A program made the position numbers and the translations under genes. 64,000 nt of DNA from Saccharomonospora azurea NA-128 (GTDB lineage Bacteria > Actinomycetota > Actinomycetes > Mycobacteriales > Pseudonocardiaceae). The stretch spans positions 202,954-266,953 of the forward strand of contig NZ_CM001466.1 of the NCBI RefSeq assembly GCF_000231055.2, read 5' to 3'. The notes under the pieces were generated by a model, which saw nothing but the letters and a program-made list of their open reading frames with translations, was not told the origin of the DNA and ran no database searches. Numbering within the stretch: position 1 is the stretch's first letter; the number at the start of each line of letters is the position of its first letter. Below, piece after piece: positions 54,484-61,802 of the stretch.

Positions 54484-54822
54484 ATGAGAAGCCCTCCTTC
54501 AGTCACAGAACCGGAGGAAACGCTGATCGGGCAGGACGCCGATCAGGTAGTGCAGGTGGTCGTGTCGGCGGAGGTGGATGTCATCGCGGTGCGGTTGTCG
54601 CCGCAGTGGCGTCAGGTCGTCGACCCGCGGGCACTGCACACAAGCGTGCTCACCGCCGCGAATGCCGCGACGGCAAGCGCGCTGGCTCGCAGTGTCGAGC
54701 TGACCAACACCATTTCCACCGAACAGACCTCCATTTCGCAGAAGGTGCACGACCTCGGGGACGAGTGGGCGAAATCGAACATCGGTGCCATGCAGAACAA
54801 GTCCGATGGGGAAGTGCGATGA
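54484..54822 (+). CDS. YbaB/EbfC-like protein
   Basis: 112-residue protein with the pattern of the actinobacterial YbaB/EbfC group: LIGQDADQVVQVVVSAEVDVIAVRLSPQWRQVVDPRALHTSVLTAANAATASALARSVE (about 15-75), a beta hairpin and long helix that in YbaB forms a DNA-binding dimer; the C-terminal 35 residues are polar and helical. Such divergent members are often encoded with secretion or membrane genes. ATG 54484 has GAGG 9 nt upstream; GTG 54439 lacks one. Its stop overlaps the next start (ATGA). Confidence 0.65.
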   Translation: MRSPPSVTEPEETLIGQDADQVVQVVVSAEVDVIAVRLSPQWRQVVDPRALHTSVLTAANAATASALARSVELTNTISTEQTSISQKVHDLGDEWAKSNIGAMQNKSDGEVR

Positions 54823-55265
54823 CGCTTGCCCAGTCCGCAGCGCGATCCGTCGGGAATACAGCGATCGGTGTTGCCCTCCTCGTGCTGGTGGCACTCATCT
54901 GGCTCGGCCTCGCGGCGCCCACCGGCATCCATCCGTTCTTCTACTTCGGACTGATCTTTCTTGGTGGGGGAGCGGTGGGACTGCTGTTCGCCGGAGTCGG
55001 CGTGATGGCCGTGCGATCGCGTGTTCCCACCACTGCCGATCTCCGGTTTTTCCAGGGAATTCGCAGGCTGGTGCTCGCCATGTGGTTGTGCGCCGTGGTC
55101 GCCGACGCGCTCGGCATCCTGGTGGTGCTCGCGATCGCCGGCGGCCAGGGCAGTACGCCACTGGGCGCGAGCACGTTGACCGTCGCGTTCGCCACGGCGG
55201 CGGTCACGGTGATCTGTGCCGGTATCACCTCGACCGTCATGCGCCGCGTGCTACCCACGGCTTGA
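54819..55265 (+). CDS. Four-helix membrane protein of unknown function
   Basis: 148-residue integral membrane protein with four hydrophobic helices: AIGVALLVLVALIWLGLAA, FFYFGLIFLGGGAVGLLFAG, LVLAMWLCAVVADALGILVVLAI and LTVAFATAAVTVICAGI. No family recognised. It overlaps the YbaB-like gene by 4 bp and the following TTG start by 4 bp, so all three are one translationally coupled operon. Confidence 0.72.
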   Translation: MTLAQSAARSVGNTAIGVALLVLVALIWLGLAAPTGIHPFFYFGLIFLGGGAVGLLFAGVGVMAVRSRVPTTADLRFFQGIRRLVLAMWLCAVVADALGILVVLAIAGGQGSTPLGASTLTVAFATAAVTVICAGITSTVMRRVLPTA

Positions 55266-55768
55266 TCTCGTGCGCCGTCGAGATCGGGAACGTCACCGGC
55301 GACTACCGTGCGATCGATCCGAGCCGTGCGCGGCGCATCGGCGCGAGCGCCGTGCCGCTCGGACTCGGTTCGTTCTCGCTGGCGACGGCGTTCGCCGGGA
55401 GTGTCGTGTGCCTGGGGGTGGGGTGGGCGACGAAGGCCCAGCTGCTGGCGATGACGGTGGGCGCACATGGCGCGCAAGCGGTCATCGCCGTGTCCTTCGG
55501 CATCGTCACGATGTCCATGCGCCGCACGGTCTCGGCTCGACGGCTCGAACTCGGATCTGCCAACGCGGTCCGCCGGAACTTGCTCGTCCTGTGGAACCTG
55601 TCCCTGCTCATGGCGTGCCTGGGCTGGCTCGCTTTCGGGGTGGGTGTCACCACCACTCTGGAGTCGATCGGTGCGTCGGCGGCCTTCGTGGAGATCCTCG
55701 TGTCTGCCGTGCTCGTCGTGTACAACGGCATCGTCCTGGTGGTGGCCAGTCGTCTGCTGCGGGCCTGA
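55262..55768 (+). CDS. Membrane protein of unknown function
   Basis: 168-residue membrane protein with four hydrophobic helices, similar in layout to the protein before it (SFSLATAFAGSVVCLGVGW, AQAVIAVSFGIVTM, LLMACLGWLAFGVGV, FVEILVSAVLVVYNGIVLVVAS). The two may be diverged paralogues. The only usable start is TTG 55262, which overlaps the previous stop (TTGA). It ends the operon next to tRNA-Leu. Confidence 0.7.
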   Translation: MISCAVEIGNVTGDYRAIDPSRARRIGASAVPLGLGSFSLATAFAGSVVCLGVGWATKAQLLAMTVGAHGAQAVIAVSFGIVTMSMRRTVSARRLELGSANAVRRNLLVLWNLSLLMACLGWLAFGVGVTTTLESIGASAAFVEILVSAVLVVYNGIVLVVASRLLRA

Positions 55769-55817
55769 CCCGCGCCGTGATCGACCCGCTCGGTGACGTC
55801 GGGGACGATGGTTGGCG

Positions 55818-55852
55818 AAACAAAAGAACCGGCCGCCTTCGACGACCGGTTC
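55818..55852 (-). terminator. Intrinsic terminator of the tRNA-Leu gene
   Basis: On the minus strand, GAACCGG and CCGGTTC (55846-55852 with 55826-55832) form a 7-bp stem followed by a T-rich tail TTTTGTTT. It starts 11 nt past the tRNA 3' end. Confidence 0.7.
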
Positions 55853-55863
55853 ATCACTCTGTG

Positions 55864-55946
55864 TGTCCGAGGGGGGACTTGAACCCCCACGCCCTTTACG
55901 GGCACTAGCACCTCAAGCTAGCGCGTCTGCCATTCCGCCACTCGGA
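55864..55946 (-). tRNA. tRNA-Leu (anticodon GAG)
   Basis: 83-nt class II tRNA on the minus strand. Acceptor ends GTCCGAG/CTCGGAC pair; anticodon stem CTAGC/GCTAG with loop TTGAGGT gives anticodon GAG; a long variable arm TGCCCGTAAAGGGCG and TpsiC arm GGGGGTTCAAGTCCCCC are present. No encoded CCA. A TACTCT -10 element lies at 55959-55964. Confidence 0.96.
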
Positions 55947-56048
55947 CTTGCTGGGGAATAGAGTAGCCCACGCCCGAACAGCTCGTGCACAGGGGGTGCC
56001 CTTTCGCGCCCACAGCGAGCTCACCTGCGCGAATGATAGGAAGGTGCG

Positions 56049-57371
56049 GTGACCGAACCCAACTTGATCGACGAGGCCGCCGACGAAGCCGTCACGCTCA
56101 CGAGCGAGCTGATCCGCATCGACACCACCAACACGGGCGATCCCGCGACGCTCGTCGGCGAGCGGGAGGCCGCCGAGTACGTCGCCGAGAAGCTCACCGA
56201 GGTCGGCTACGAGATCACGTACGTGGAGTCCGGGGGCAAGAACCGGCACAACGTGATCGCCCGGCTCGCCGGGGCCGACCCGAGTCGGGGCGCTCTGCTG
56301 GTGCACGGCCATCTGGACGTGGTGCCCGCCGACGCCTCCGAGTGGTCGGTGCATCCCTTCTCCGGCGCCATCCAGGACGGCTACGTGTGGGGCCGTGGCG
56401 CCGTGGACATGAAGGACATGGTCGGCATGTCCCTGGCGCTGGCGCGGCACTACAAGCGCCACAACATCGTGCCCCCGCGCGACATCATCTTCGCGTTCCT
56501 CGCCGACGAGGAGGCGGGCGGCCAGTACGGTGCGCAGTGGCTCGTGGACAACCGTCCCGAGCTGTTCGAGGGCGCGACCGAGGCCATCAGCGAGGTCGGC
56601 GGCTTCTCGATCACGTTGCGTGACAACGTGCGCGCGTATCTGATCGAGACGGCCGAGAAGGGCATCCGCTGGATGACCCTGCGCGTCCGCGGCACGGCGG
56701 GGCACGGGTCGATGCTGCACCACGACAACGCCGTGACGAAGCTCTCGGAGGCCGTCGCGCGCCTCGGCAACCACCGGTTCCCGCTCGTGCTCACCGACTC
56801 CGTGCGGGAGTTTCTCGCGGGCGTCACCGAGATCACCGGGTGGGACTTCCCCGAGGACGACCTCGAGGGCGCCGTGGCCAAGCTCGGCAACATCTCCCGC
56901 ATGATCGGCGCCACCCTGCGTGACACGGCCAACCCGACGATGCTCAACGCCGGATACAAGGCCAACGTCATCCCGTCCGTGGCGGAGGCGACCGTGGACT
57001 GCCGCATCCTGCCCGGCCGGGTTGAGGCGTTCAACCGCGAGCTCGACGAGATCCTCGGGCCCGACATCGAGAAGGAGTGGCTGGAGCTGCCGCCCGTCGA
57101 AACGACGTTCGACGGCGCCATCGTCGACGCGATGAGCTCCGCCGTCCTCGCCGAGGACCCCGGCGCGCGCACGCTGCCGTACATGTTGTCGGGCGGCACC
57201 GACGCGAAGGCGTTCCAGAAGCTCGGCATCCGCAACTTCGGCTTCGCGCCGCTGCAGCTGCCGGACGACCTCGACTTCTCCGCGTTGTTCCACGGCGTCG
57301 ACGAGCGTGTGCCCGTGGACGCGCTGAAGTTCGGCACGCGGGTGCTGGACCGGTTCTTCCGCACCTGCTGA
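56049..57371 (+). CDS. M20-family metallopeptidase
   Basis: 440-residue zinc peptidase of the M20 (ArgE/DapE/CPG2) family. Metal-ligand motifs: VHGHLDVVPAD (His and Asp, about 80-90), GRGAVDMKDMVG (bridging Asp, about 117-128), FLADEEAGGQYG (catalytic Glu-Glu, about 150-161) and FHGVDERVPVD (final His, about 415). The central dimerisation lid contains GTAGHGSMLHHDNAV. It probably hydrolyses dipeptides or N-acyl amino acids. GTG 56049 has AGGAAGG upstream. Confidence 0.92.
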   Translation: MTEPNLIDEAADEAVTLTSELIRIDTTNTGDPATLVGEREAAEYVAEKLTEVGYEITYVESGGKNRHNVIARLAGADPSRGALLVHGHLDVVPADASEWSVHPFSGAIQDGYVWGRGAVDMKDMVGMSLALARHYKRHNIVPPRDIIFAFLADEEAGGQYGAQWLVDNRPELFEGATEAISEVGGFSITLRDNVRAYLIETAEKGIRWMTLRVRGTAGHGSMLHHDNAVTKLSEAVARLGNHRFPLVLTDSVREFLAGVTEITGWDFPEDDLEGAVAKLGNISRMIGATLRDTANPTMLNAGYKANVIPSVAEATVDCRILPGRVEAFNRELDEILGPDIEKEWLELPPVETTFDGAIVDAMSSAVLAEDPGARTLPYMLSGGTDAKAFQKLGIRNFGFAPLQLPDDLDFSALFHGVDERVPVDALKFGTRVLDRFFRTC

Positions 57372-57377
57372 GGGGAC

Positions 57378-57411
57378 ACTCGGGGCTGAGCGTCGGCTCT
57401 CAGCCCCGAGT
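57378..57411. terminator. Bidirectional terminator between M20 peptidase and uxaC
   Basis: ACTCGGGGCTGAG (57378-57390) pairs perfectly with 57399-57411, loop 8 nt. It lies between convergent genes and overlaps the uxaC stop. Confidence 0.65.
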
Positions 57412-58874
57412 CACCCGTCCCGGCGCCGGTAGGCGAGGCGCGGCAGGTGGTAGGCGAGGTCGACCGCGGTCTCGGCGGCCTCGTCCTCGCTCAGCCGATG
57501 TTCGGTCACCAGGCGGGCGAGATAGCCGGCGTCGATGCGGCGGGCCAGGTCGTGGCGGGCCGGGATGGAGGCGAACGCGCGCGTGTCGTCCACGAAACCG
57601 GAGGTGTTGTAGAAGCCGGCGGTTTCCGTGGCCAGTTCCCGGAACCGGCGCATCCCGTCCGGGCTGTCGAGGAACCACCACGGCGCCCCCAAGCGCACCG
57701 ACGGGTACGCGCCCGCCAGCGGTGCCAGTTCCCGGCTGTAGACGGTCTCGTCGACCGTGAACAGGATGAGCCGGAAGCCGGGGTGGTGGCCGTACGCCTG
57801 GAGCAGCGGTCGCAAGCCCCGCGTGAACTCGGCGGCCACCGGGATGTCGAAACCCCTGTCGGGGCCGAACACGGTGAACGTGCCCTCGTGGTGGTCGCGC
57901 AGGACTCCGGGATGCAGCTGCATCACCAGACCGTCCTGACAGGACATTCCCGCCATGACGAACAGCATGTGGCCGGCGAAAGCGGAGGCTTCCTCCGCCG
58001 TCACCGTGCCGGTGAGGGCCGCGGCGTAGATGCGGGCGGCCTCGGCGTTGTCCAACGGCGTGGTGTCGGTGCCCAAGTGCCCGTGGTCGGTGGCGAGTGC
58101 ACCGGCCTCGACGAACGCCCTGCGGCGCTCGCGCAGGGCGTCGAGGAACCCGGAATAGTGGGTGGTGTCGCAGTCGGTGAGTCGGCCGAGTTCCGCCACG
58201 TGTCGCCGCCACCCGTCGTGGCTGGGCTGGACCACCGCGTCGGGCCGGAAGGTGGGGATCACGCGGTCGCCGAGGCCGTCCTTGCGCAGCCGGGCGTGGT
58301 GTCGCAGGTCCGAGGTGGCCGGGTCGGTCGTGGAAATCAACTCGATGTCGAACCGATCGAGCAGGGCTCTCGGCCGGAAGTCCGGTTCGGACAGTGCGGC
58401 GGCCAGCTGGTCGTAGATGTCCTTGGCCGTGTCGGCGGAAGGCTGGAGGCGGACGCCGAACACCTCCGACAGCTCGTGCTCCAGCCAGTAGCGCGACGGC
58501 GTGCCGCGGAAGAGGTGCCAGTGCTCGCACAGCAACCGCCGGATCGCCCGCGCGTCGGTCTCCACCGGCTCGCCGCTCGTCCTGCATCCGGACCGGGCTC
58601 TGCCCGCCGATCCCGCAACCCGTGACGTCGCCCGCCGCCTCTACGCCGAGACTCGCGCGCCGCCGCTCGTCTGCATGCACGGGCACGTGAAGGCCGAGGT
58701 GCTCGCCGAAGACGCACCGTTTCCCGATCCCGCGCGACTGCTCGTGGTGCCCGATCACTACGTGACCCGGATGCTGGTGTCGCAGGGTGTGCCGCTGGAG
58801 GCGCTCGGCGTGCCACGCCGGGACGGTGTGCTCGGTGAGCCGGGAACACCGGAAACCCCGTTCGGCTCCGGCAT
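57411..58874 (-). pseudogene. uxaC: Uronate isomerase interrupted by inversion of its 5' part
   Basis: UxaC converts glucuronate/galacturonate to the keto-sugar acids. The minus strand encodes residues from VETDARAIRRLLCEHWHLFRGTPSRYWLEHEL to the normal end (384 residues, ORF 57411-58565), but the N-terminal about 90 residues, including the HGH metal motif (CMHGHV) and VVPDHYVTRMLVSQGVPLEALG, lie on the plus strand at 58576-58832. The original start region (ATG 58874, MPEPNGVSGVPGSP) is still on the minus strand. Re-inverting 58565-58843 gives one uninterrupted 487-residue frame. As read, the gene cannot make a complete enzyme. It is 22 nt after the flavodoxin gene on the same strand. Confidence 0.88.
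58565..58843. repeat. Inverted segment bounded by 11-bp inverted repeats
   Basis: Left CCGGCTCGCCG (58565-58575) and right CGGTGAGCCGG (58833-58843) are inverted copies with one mismatch. The 257 bp between them are the uxaC 5' coding region in flipped orientation. Reading frames at both joints (GSP-LVLH and VL-GEPVE) are restored exactly by inversion. Confidence 0.85.
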
Positions 58875-58896
58875 CTTTCGTCAGGGCAGCCTTCCA

Positions 58897-59424
58897 CTAC
58901 ATCTCGGCCACGTCCTGGTGCACCGGGATACGCCCCGCCCATGACTCGATGGCGTCCCAGTCACGAAGGTCCCCGTACCGGCCGCCGAACAGCCGCAACA
59001 GCACCCTGGCCATGAGAGGTGAACCCTCGCGAGGAACGACCCCGGCGAACGCGTGGTAATCACGGGCCTCGACGCCGTCGCGTATGGCTGCGATGTGCTT
59101 CGGCACCACCCTGCCGAGCTTCCTGCCGAGGGGACCGCGCAGGGAGGGCCCGATGCCGACACTGAACAGCCAGACGCTCTTCGTCCGCAAGGTGTTCCTG
59201 TGTTCGTGCGCGAACGTGGTGGCTTGCGGCAGGAAAGCTCGGTTGTGTACCGCACTACCGAGTACGACGGTGTCGTACGGTTCGACCGAGGGCACGTCGT
59301 CAACCGGTATGACGTCCACTCTCCCGCCTCGGCGGCGAAGCCGGTCCGCGACGAACGACGCGACACCCTCGGTGGAGCCCGCAGCGGTGGCGTAGGCGAC
59401 CAGTACCTTCCCGGACACGTTCAT
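58897..59424 (-). CDS. Flavodoxin-domain protein
   Basis: 175-residue flavodoxin-like protein: VAYATAAGSTEGVASFVADRL (about 9-29) is the phosphate loop, VVLGSAVHNRAFLPQA the second flavin loop and SVGIGPSLRG a third. It resembles the HemG-like/DosR-regulon-type flavodoxins of actinobacteria. ATG 59424 (MNVSGKVLVAYA) is preferred; a GTG at 59445 adds seven residues. It lies upstream of uxaC on the same strand. Confidence 0.86.
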   Translation of the reverse strand: MNVSGKVLVAYATAAGSTEGVASFVADRLRRRGGRVDVIPVDDVPSVEPYDTVVLGSAVHNRAFLPQATTFAHEHRNTLRTKSVWLFSVGIGPSLRGPLGRKLGRVVPKHIAAIRDGVEARDYHAFAGVVPREGSPLMARVLLRLFGGRYGDLRDWDAIESWAGRIPVHQDVAEM

Positions 59425-59538
59425 ACACTGACCGTGCGGCAGCACGGCCGGACCCGGGAAGGGTCGTCAGTCCTGCGTGTGAATACCCGGTGGCCAGACA
59501 CCGGTCATAGGACGGTCGTCCCGGTCGCGGTCTCGCCG

Positions 59539-59792
59539 TTACGCCTCCTCGAGCGCCTTGCCGAAGTCCTTGGAGGAAGAGCACGTGCCGGTTGTGGGCG
59601 AGTACGTGGCCGGTGACGAGTACTGCCACGCCCCGGCCAGTCCACGACGCCCATCACCCCAAGGGTCACGACACCGCCGAGAAACGCCAGCTGGTCGGAT
59701 GGCGGCAGCTCAAGGGTGCCGAGGAAAGGAACAGAAATGCGGCGCGAACTCTTCTCGACGGCCATGCTCATCGCCTGCGCGTGTTCTTTCAT
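59539..59792 (-). pseudogene. Small membrane protein with two frameshifts
   Basis: ISVPFLGTLELPPSDQLAFLGGVVTLGVMGVVDWP is followed, after one extra base, by VAVLVTGHVLAHNRH, and after another indel by KDFGKALEEA and TAA (59541-59539). Together these form a common actinobacterial small protein (about 80 residues, two membrane helices). Two indels prevent its translation as read. Confidence 0.7.
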
Positions 59793-59937
59793 GGTGTGAA
59801 CAAGTCGTGACGCCTGAGCAGGAATCGCCGGGGGCGAACCAGGACGGCATCGCCAGCTGAACGACTACCGACCACACCAGGCAGCCCACCAGACCGGCGC
59901 CGGCGAGATTGCCAGCCACCCGGGTCGTCATCTTCAT
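59710..59937 (-). CDS. Doubtful small membrane-helix ORF
   Basis: 75-codon frame: MTTRVAGNLAGAGLVGCLVWSVVVQLAMPSWFAPG is a convincing hydrophobic helix with a short Arg-containing N-terminus, but the rest overlaps the small membrane pseudogene in another frame and looks random. ATG 59937 has a weak AGGA 9 nt upstream. It may be a truncated or frameshifted gene. Confidence 0.35.
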   Translation of the reverse strand: MKMTTRVAGNLAGAGLVGCLVWSVVVQLAMPSWFAPGDSCSGVTTCSHHERTRAGDEHGRREEFAPHFCSFPRHP

Positions 59938-60002
59938 CCGAATAATCCTGCCATGGTCCGCACCAATTTCCGTCAAGCGCCGAGCAGGCCGGCGGACAGT
60001 GA

Positions 60003-60023
60003 TTGAGCGCTCAACCATAGGAT
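60003..60023 (+). promoter_or_regulatory. Palindromic operator and -10 of the luciferase-like gene
   Basis: TTGAGCGCTCAA (60003-60014) is a perfect 12-bp palindrome of the TetR-operator kind, directly before TAGGAT (60018-60023), a good -10. The ATG at 60031 is 7 nt beyond, so the mRNA is probably leaderless and a bound repressor would block RNA polymerase. No TetR gene is next to it. Confidence 0.55.
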
Positions 60024-60030
60024 GTGTTGT

Positions 60031-61566
60031 ATGACGGACTACGGGCATGAGCTGCGCTTCGGCACCTTCATCACGCCGACCGCCGACGAACCAGCGCGGC
60101 CGGTGGCGCTGGCGCAGGTCGCCGAGCAGGCGGGGCTGGACCTGGTCACGTTCCAGGACCACCCGTACCAGGCGCGGTTCCTCGACACCTGGACTCTGCT
60201 GTCGTACGTGGCGGCGCGGACCGAACGCGTCGAGTTGTCGGCGAACGTGGTGAACCTGCCGCTGCGGCCGCCCGCCGTGCTGGCGCGGTCCGCCGCCGGT
60301 CTCGATCTGCTGACCGGTGGCCGGGTGGCGCTGGGTCTGGGGGCGGGCGGCTTCTGGGACGCGATCGAGGCCATGGGTGGCAGGCGGCTCACTCCCGGGG
60401 AGTCCGTCGACGCCCTCGCAGAGGCGATCCGCGTCATCCGCGAGCTGTGGGCCGCCGACGAACGCGGCGGCGTCCGCGTCGACGGCGACCACTACCGAGT
60501 GGTGGGCGCCAAGCGCGGCCCCGCCCCGGCACACCCGATCCCGATCTGGCTCGGCGCGTACAAGCCCCGGATGCTGCGTCTGGTGGGGCGCGCGGCCGAC
60601 GGGTGGCTGCCGTCGCTGCCGTATCTCCCCAGCCGGGACGCGCTCGGTGAGCTGAACCCGATCATCGACGACAGCGCGACAGAGGCGGGACGCGCGCCGG
60701 AGGAGATCCGGCGGTTGCTCAACATCGGTTCGCAGGACGCCGACCCGGAGTCGCTCGCGGAACTGGCGCTGGAGTACGGCGTGTCGACGTTCATCCTCGC
60801 CACCGACGATCCGGGGACGATCCGACGCTTCGGCGCCGAGACCGCGCCCGCGGTCCGGGAGCTCGTGGCCGCCGAACGACGCGGACGAGCCCAGCCCCGG
60901 GACGGCAACCCGGCCCGGCGCACGCCGGACGAGGCATCGGCACCGGAGGGCACGACCGAGCTTGGCCTGCGTCCCACGCCGGACTCCGGTGTCCGGGTGA
61001 GCGACGCGATGCCGTGGGACGAGAGCACGCGGCCCACCGCGGTCGCGACCCGGGGTGCCGCGCGCTACACGAACCGGGGTCGGGCTGCCGGACAGCACCT
61101 GATCGACGTGCACGACCAGCTCCGTGCCGAGCTGAGGCAGATCCGCGACCTGGTGGACCAGGTGCGGGCAGGCTCGGTGGACGTCGGCTCCGCGCGCTCG
61201 GCGATCAGCGAGATGACCATGCGTCAGAACAACTGGACGGTCGGTGCCTACTGCGCGTCGTACTGCCGCGTGGTCGCCCAGCACCACACCATCGAAGACC
61301 AGGGCATCTTCCCGCACCTTCGAGCGCGCGACGACGACCTCGTGCCGGTGCTGGAACGGCTCGAACAGGAGCACCTCGTGATCCACGACGTGCTCGAATC
61401 GGTGGATCGTGCGCTCGTCGACATGGTGGAACACCCTGGCGACTACACGCGCCTGCAGGAGGCCGTGGACCTGCTCACCGACACGCTCCTGTCGCACCTC
61501 GCCTACGAGGAACGGGAGCTGGTGGAACCCATCGCCCGCTACGGGATGTACGACGGTCAGCTCTGA
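60031..61566 (+). CDS. Luciferase-like flavin-dependent oxidoreductase fused to hemerythrin
   Basis: 511-residue fusion. Residues 1-280 form an LLM (bacterial-luciferase/F420-type) TIM barrel: FGTFITPTADEPARPVALAQVAEQAGLDLVTFQDHPYQARFLDTW, ALGLGAGGFWDAIEAMGG and PIWLGAYKPRMLRLVGRAADGW. A Pro/Arg/Thr-rich linker (about 285-350) leads to a hemerythrin domain (about 355-500) with iron-binding patterns HLIDVHDQL, HHTIEDQGIFPHL, EQEHLVIHDVL and HLAYEERELVEPI. An oxygen- or NO-sensing or -supplying role for the oxidase is possible. Flavin or F420 use cannot be told. Confidence 0.88.
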   Translation: MTDYGHELRFGTFITPTADEPARPVALAQVAEQAGLDLVTFQDHPYQARFLDTWTLLSYVAARTERVELSANVVNLPLRPPAVLARSAAGLDLLTGGRVALGLGAGGFWDAIEAMGGRRLTPGESVDALAEAIRVIRELWAADERGGVRVDGDHYRVVGAKRGPAPAHPIPIWLGAYKPRMLRLVGRAADGWLPSLPYLPSRDALGELNPIIDDSATEAGRAPEEIRRLLNIGSQDADPESLAELALEYGVSTFILATDDPGTIRRFGAETAPAVRELVAAERRGRAQPRDGNPARRTPDEASAPEGTTELGLRPTPDSGVRVSDAMPWDESTRPTAVATRGAARYTNRGRAAGQHLIDVHDQLRAELRQIRDLVDQVRAGSVDVGSARSAISEMTMRQNNWTVGAYCASYCRVVAQHHTIEDQGIFPHLRARDDDLVPVLERLEQEHLVIHDVLESVDRALVDMVEHPGDYTRLQEAVDLLTDTLLSHLAYEERELVEPIARYGMYDGQL

Positions 61567-61735
61567 GCCTTCTGCGGCGGTCTCGTCCCGTCCCGGGTGG
61601 ACGCTCTGAACTATGTGGGGCATCTCCTCGAGGGTGGCCGGCACCGAGGTGTTCCGCGGCTGAACGGCGCCCGCTCGACCACGGTTGACGCAGCGTGGTT
61701 GGAGGTATGCGGTACCTGCCGACCACGGGGGCGAG

Positions 61736-61762
61736 GGAACCTTTCCGCCGTGCGCGCTCGTT
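61736..61762 (+). promoter_or_regulatory. Candidate sigma-R/SigH promoter of the persulfide dioxygenase gene
   Basis: GGAAC (61736-61740), 19 nt, GTT (61760-61762): fits the thiol-stress sigma consensus GGAA(T/C)-N18/19-GTT. The start would be about 30 nt before ATG 61803. A second, weaker TTGACG/TATGCG pair lies at 61685-61711. Confidence 0.55.
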
Positions 61763-61802
61763 GGTTCGGCAGGTGTTCGGCCGCTGCGACGAGAGGTGGA
61801 CG

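Noticed and set aside
54159-54506. 115-codon minus-strand frame
   Set aside because: No family likeness or ribosome site; overlaps the YbaB-like gene start.
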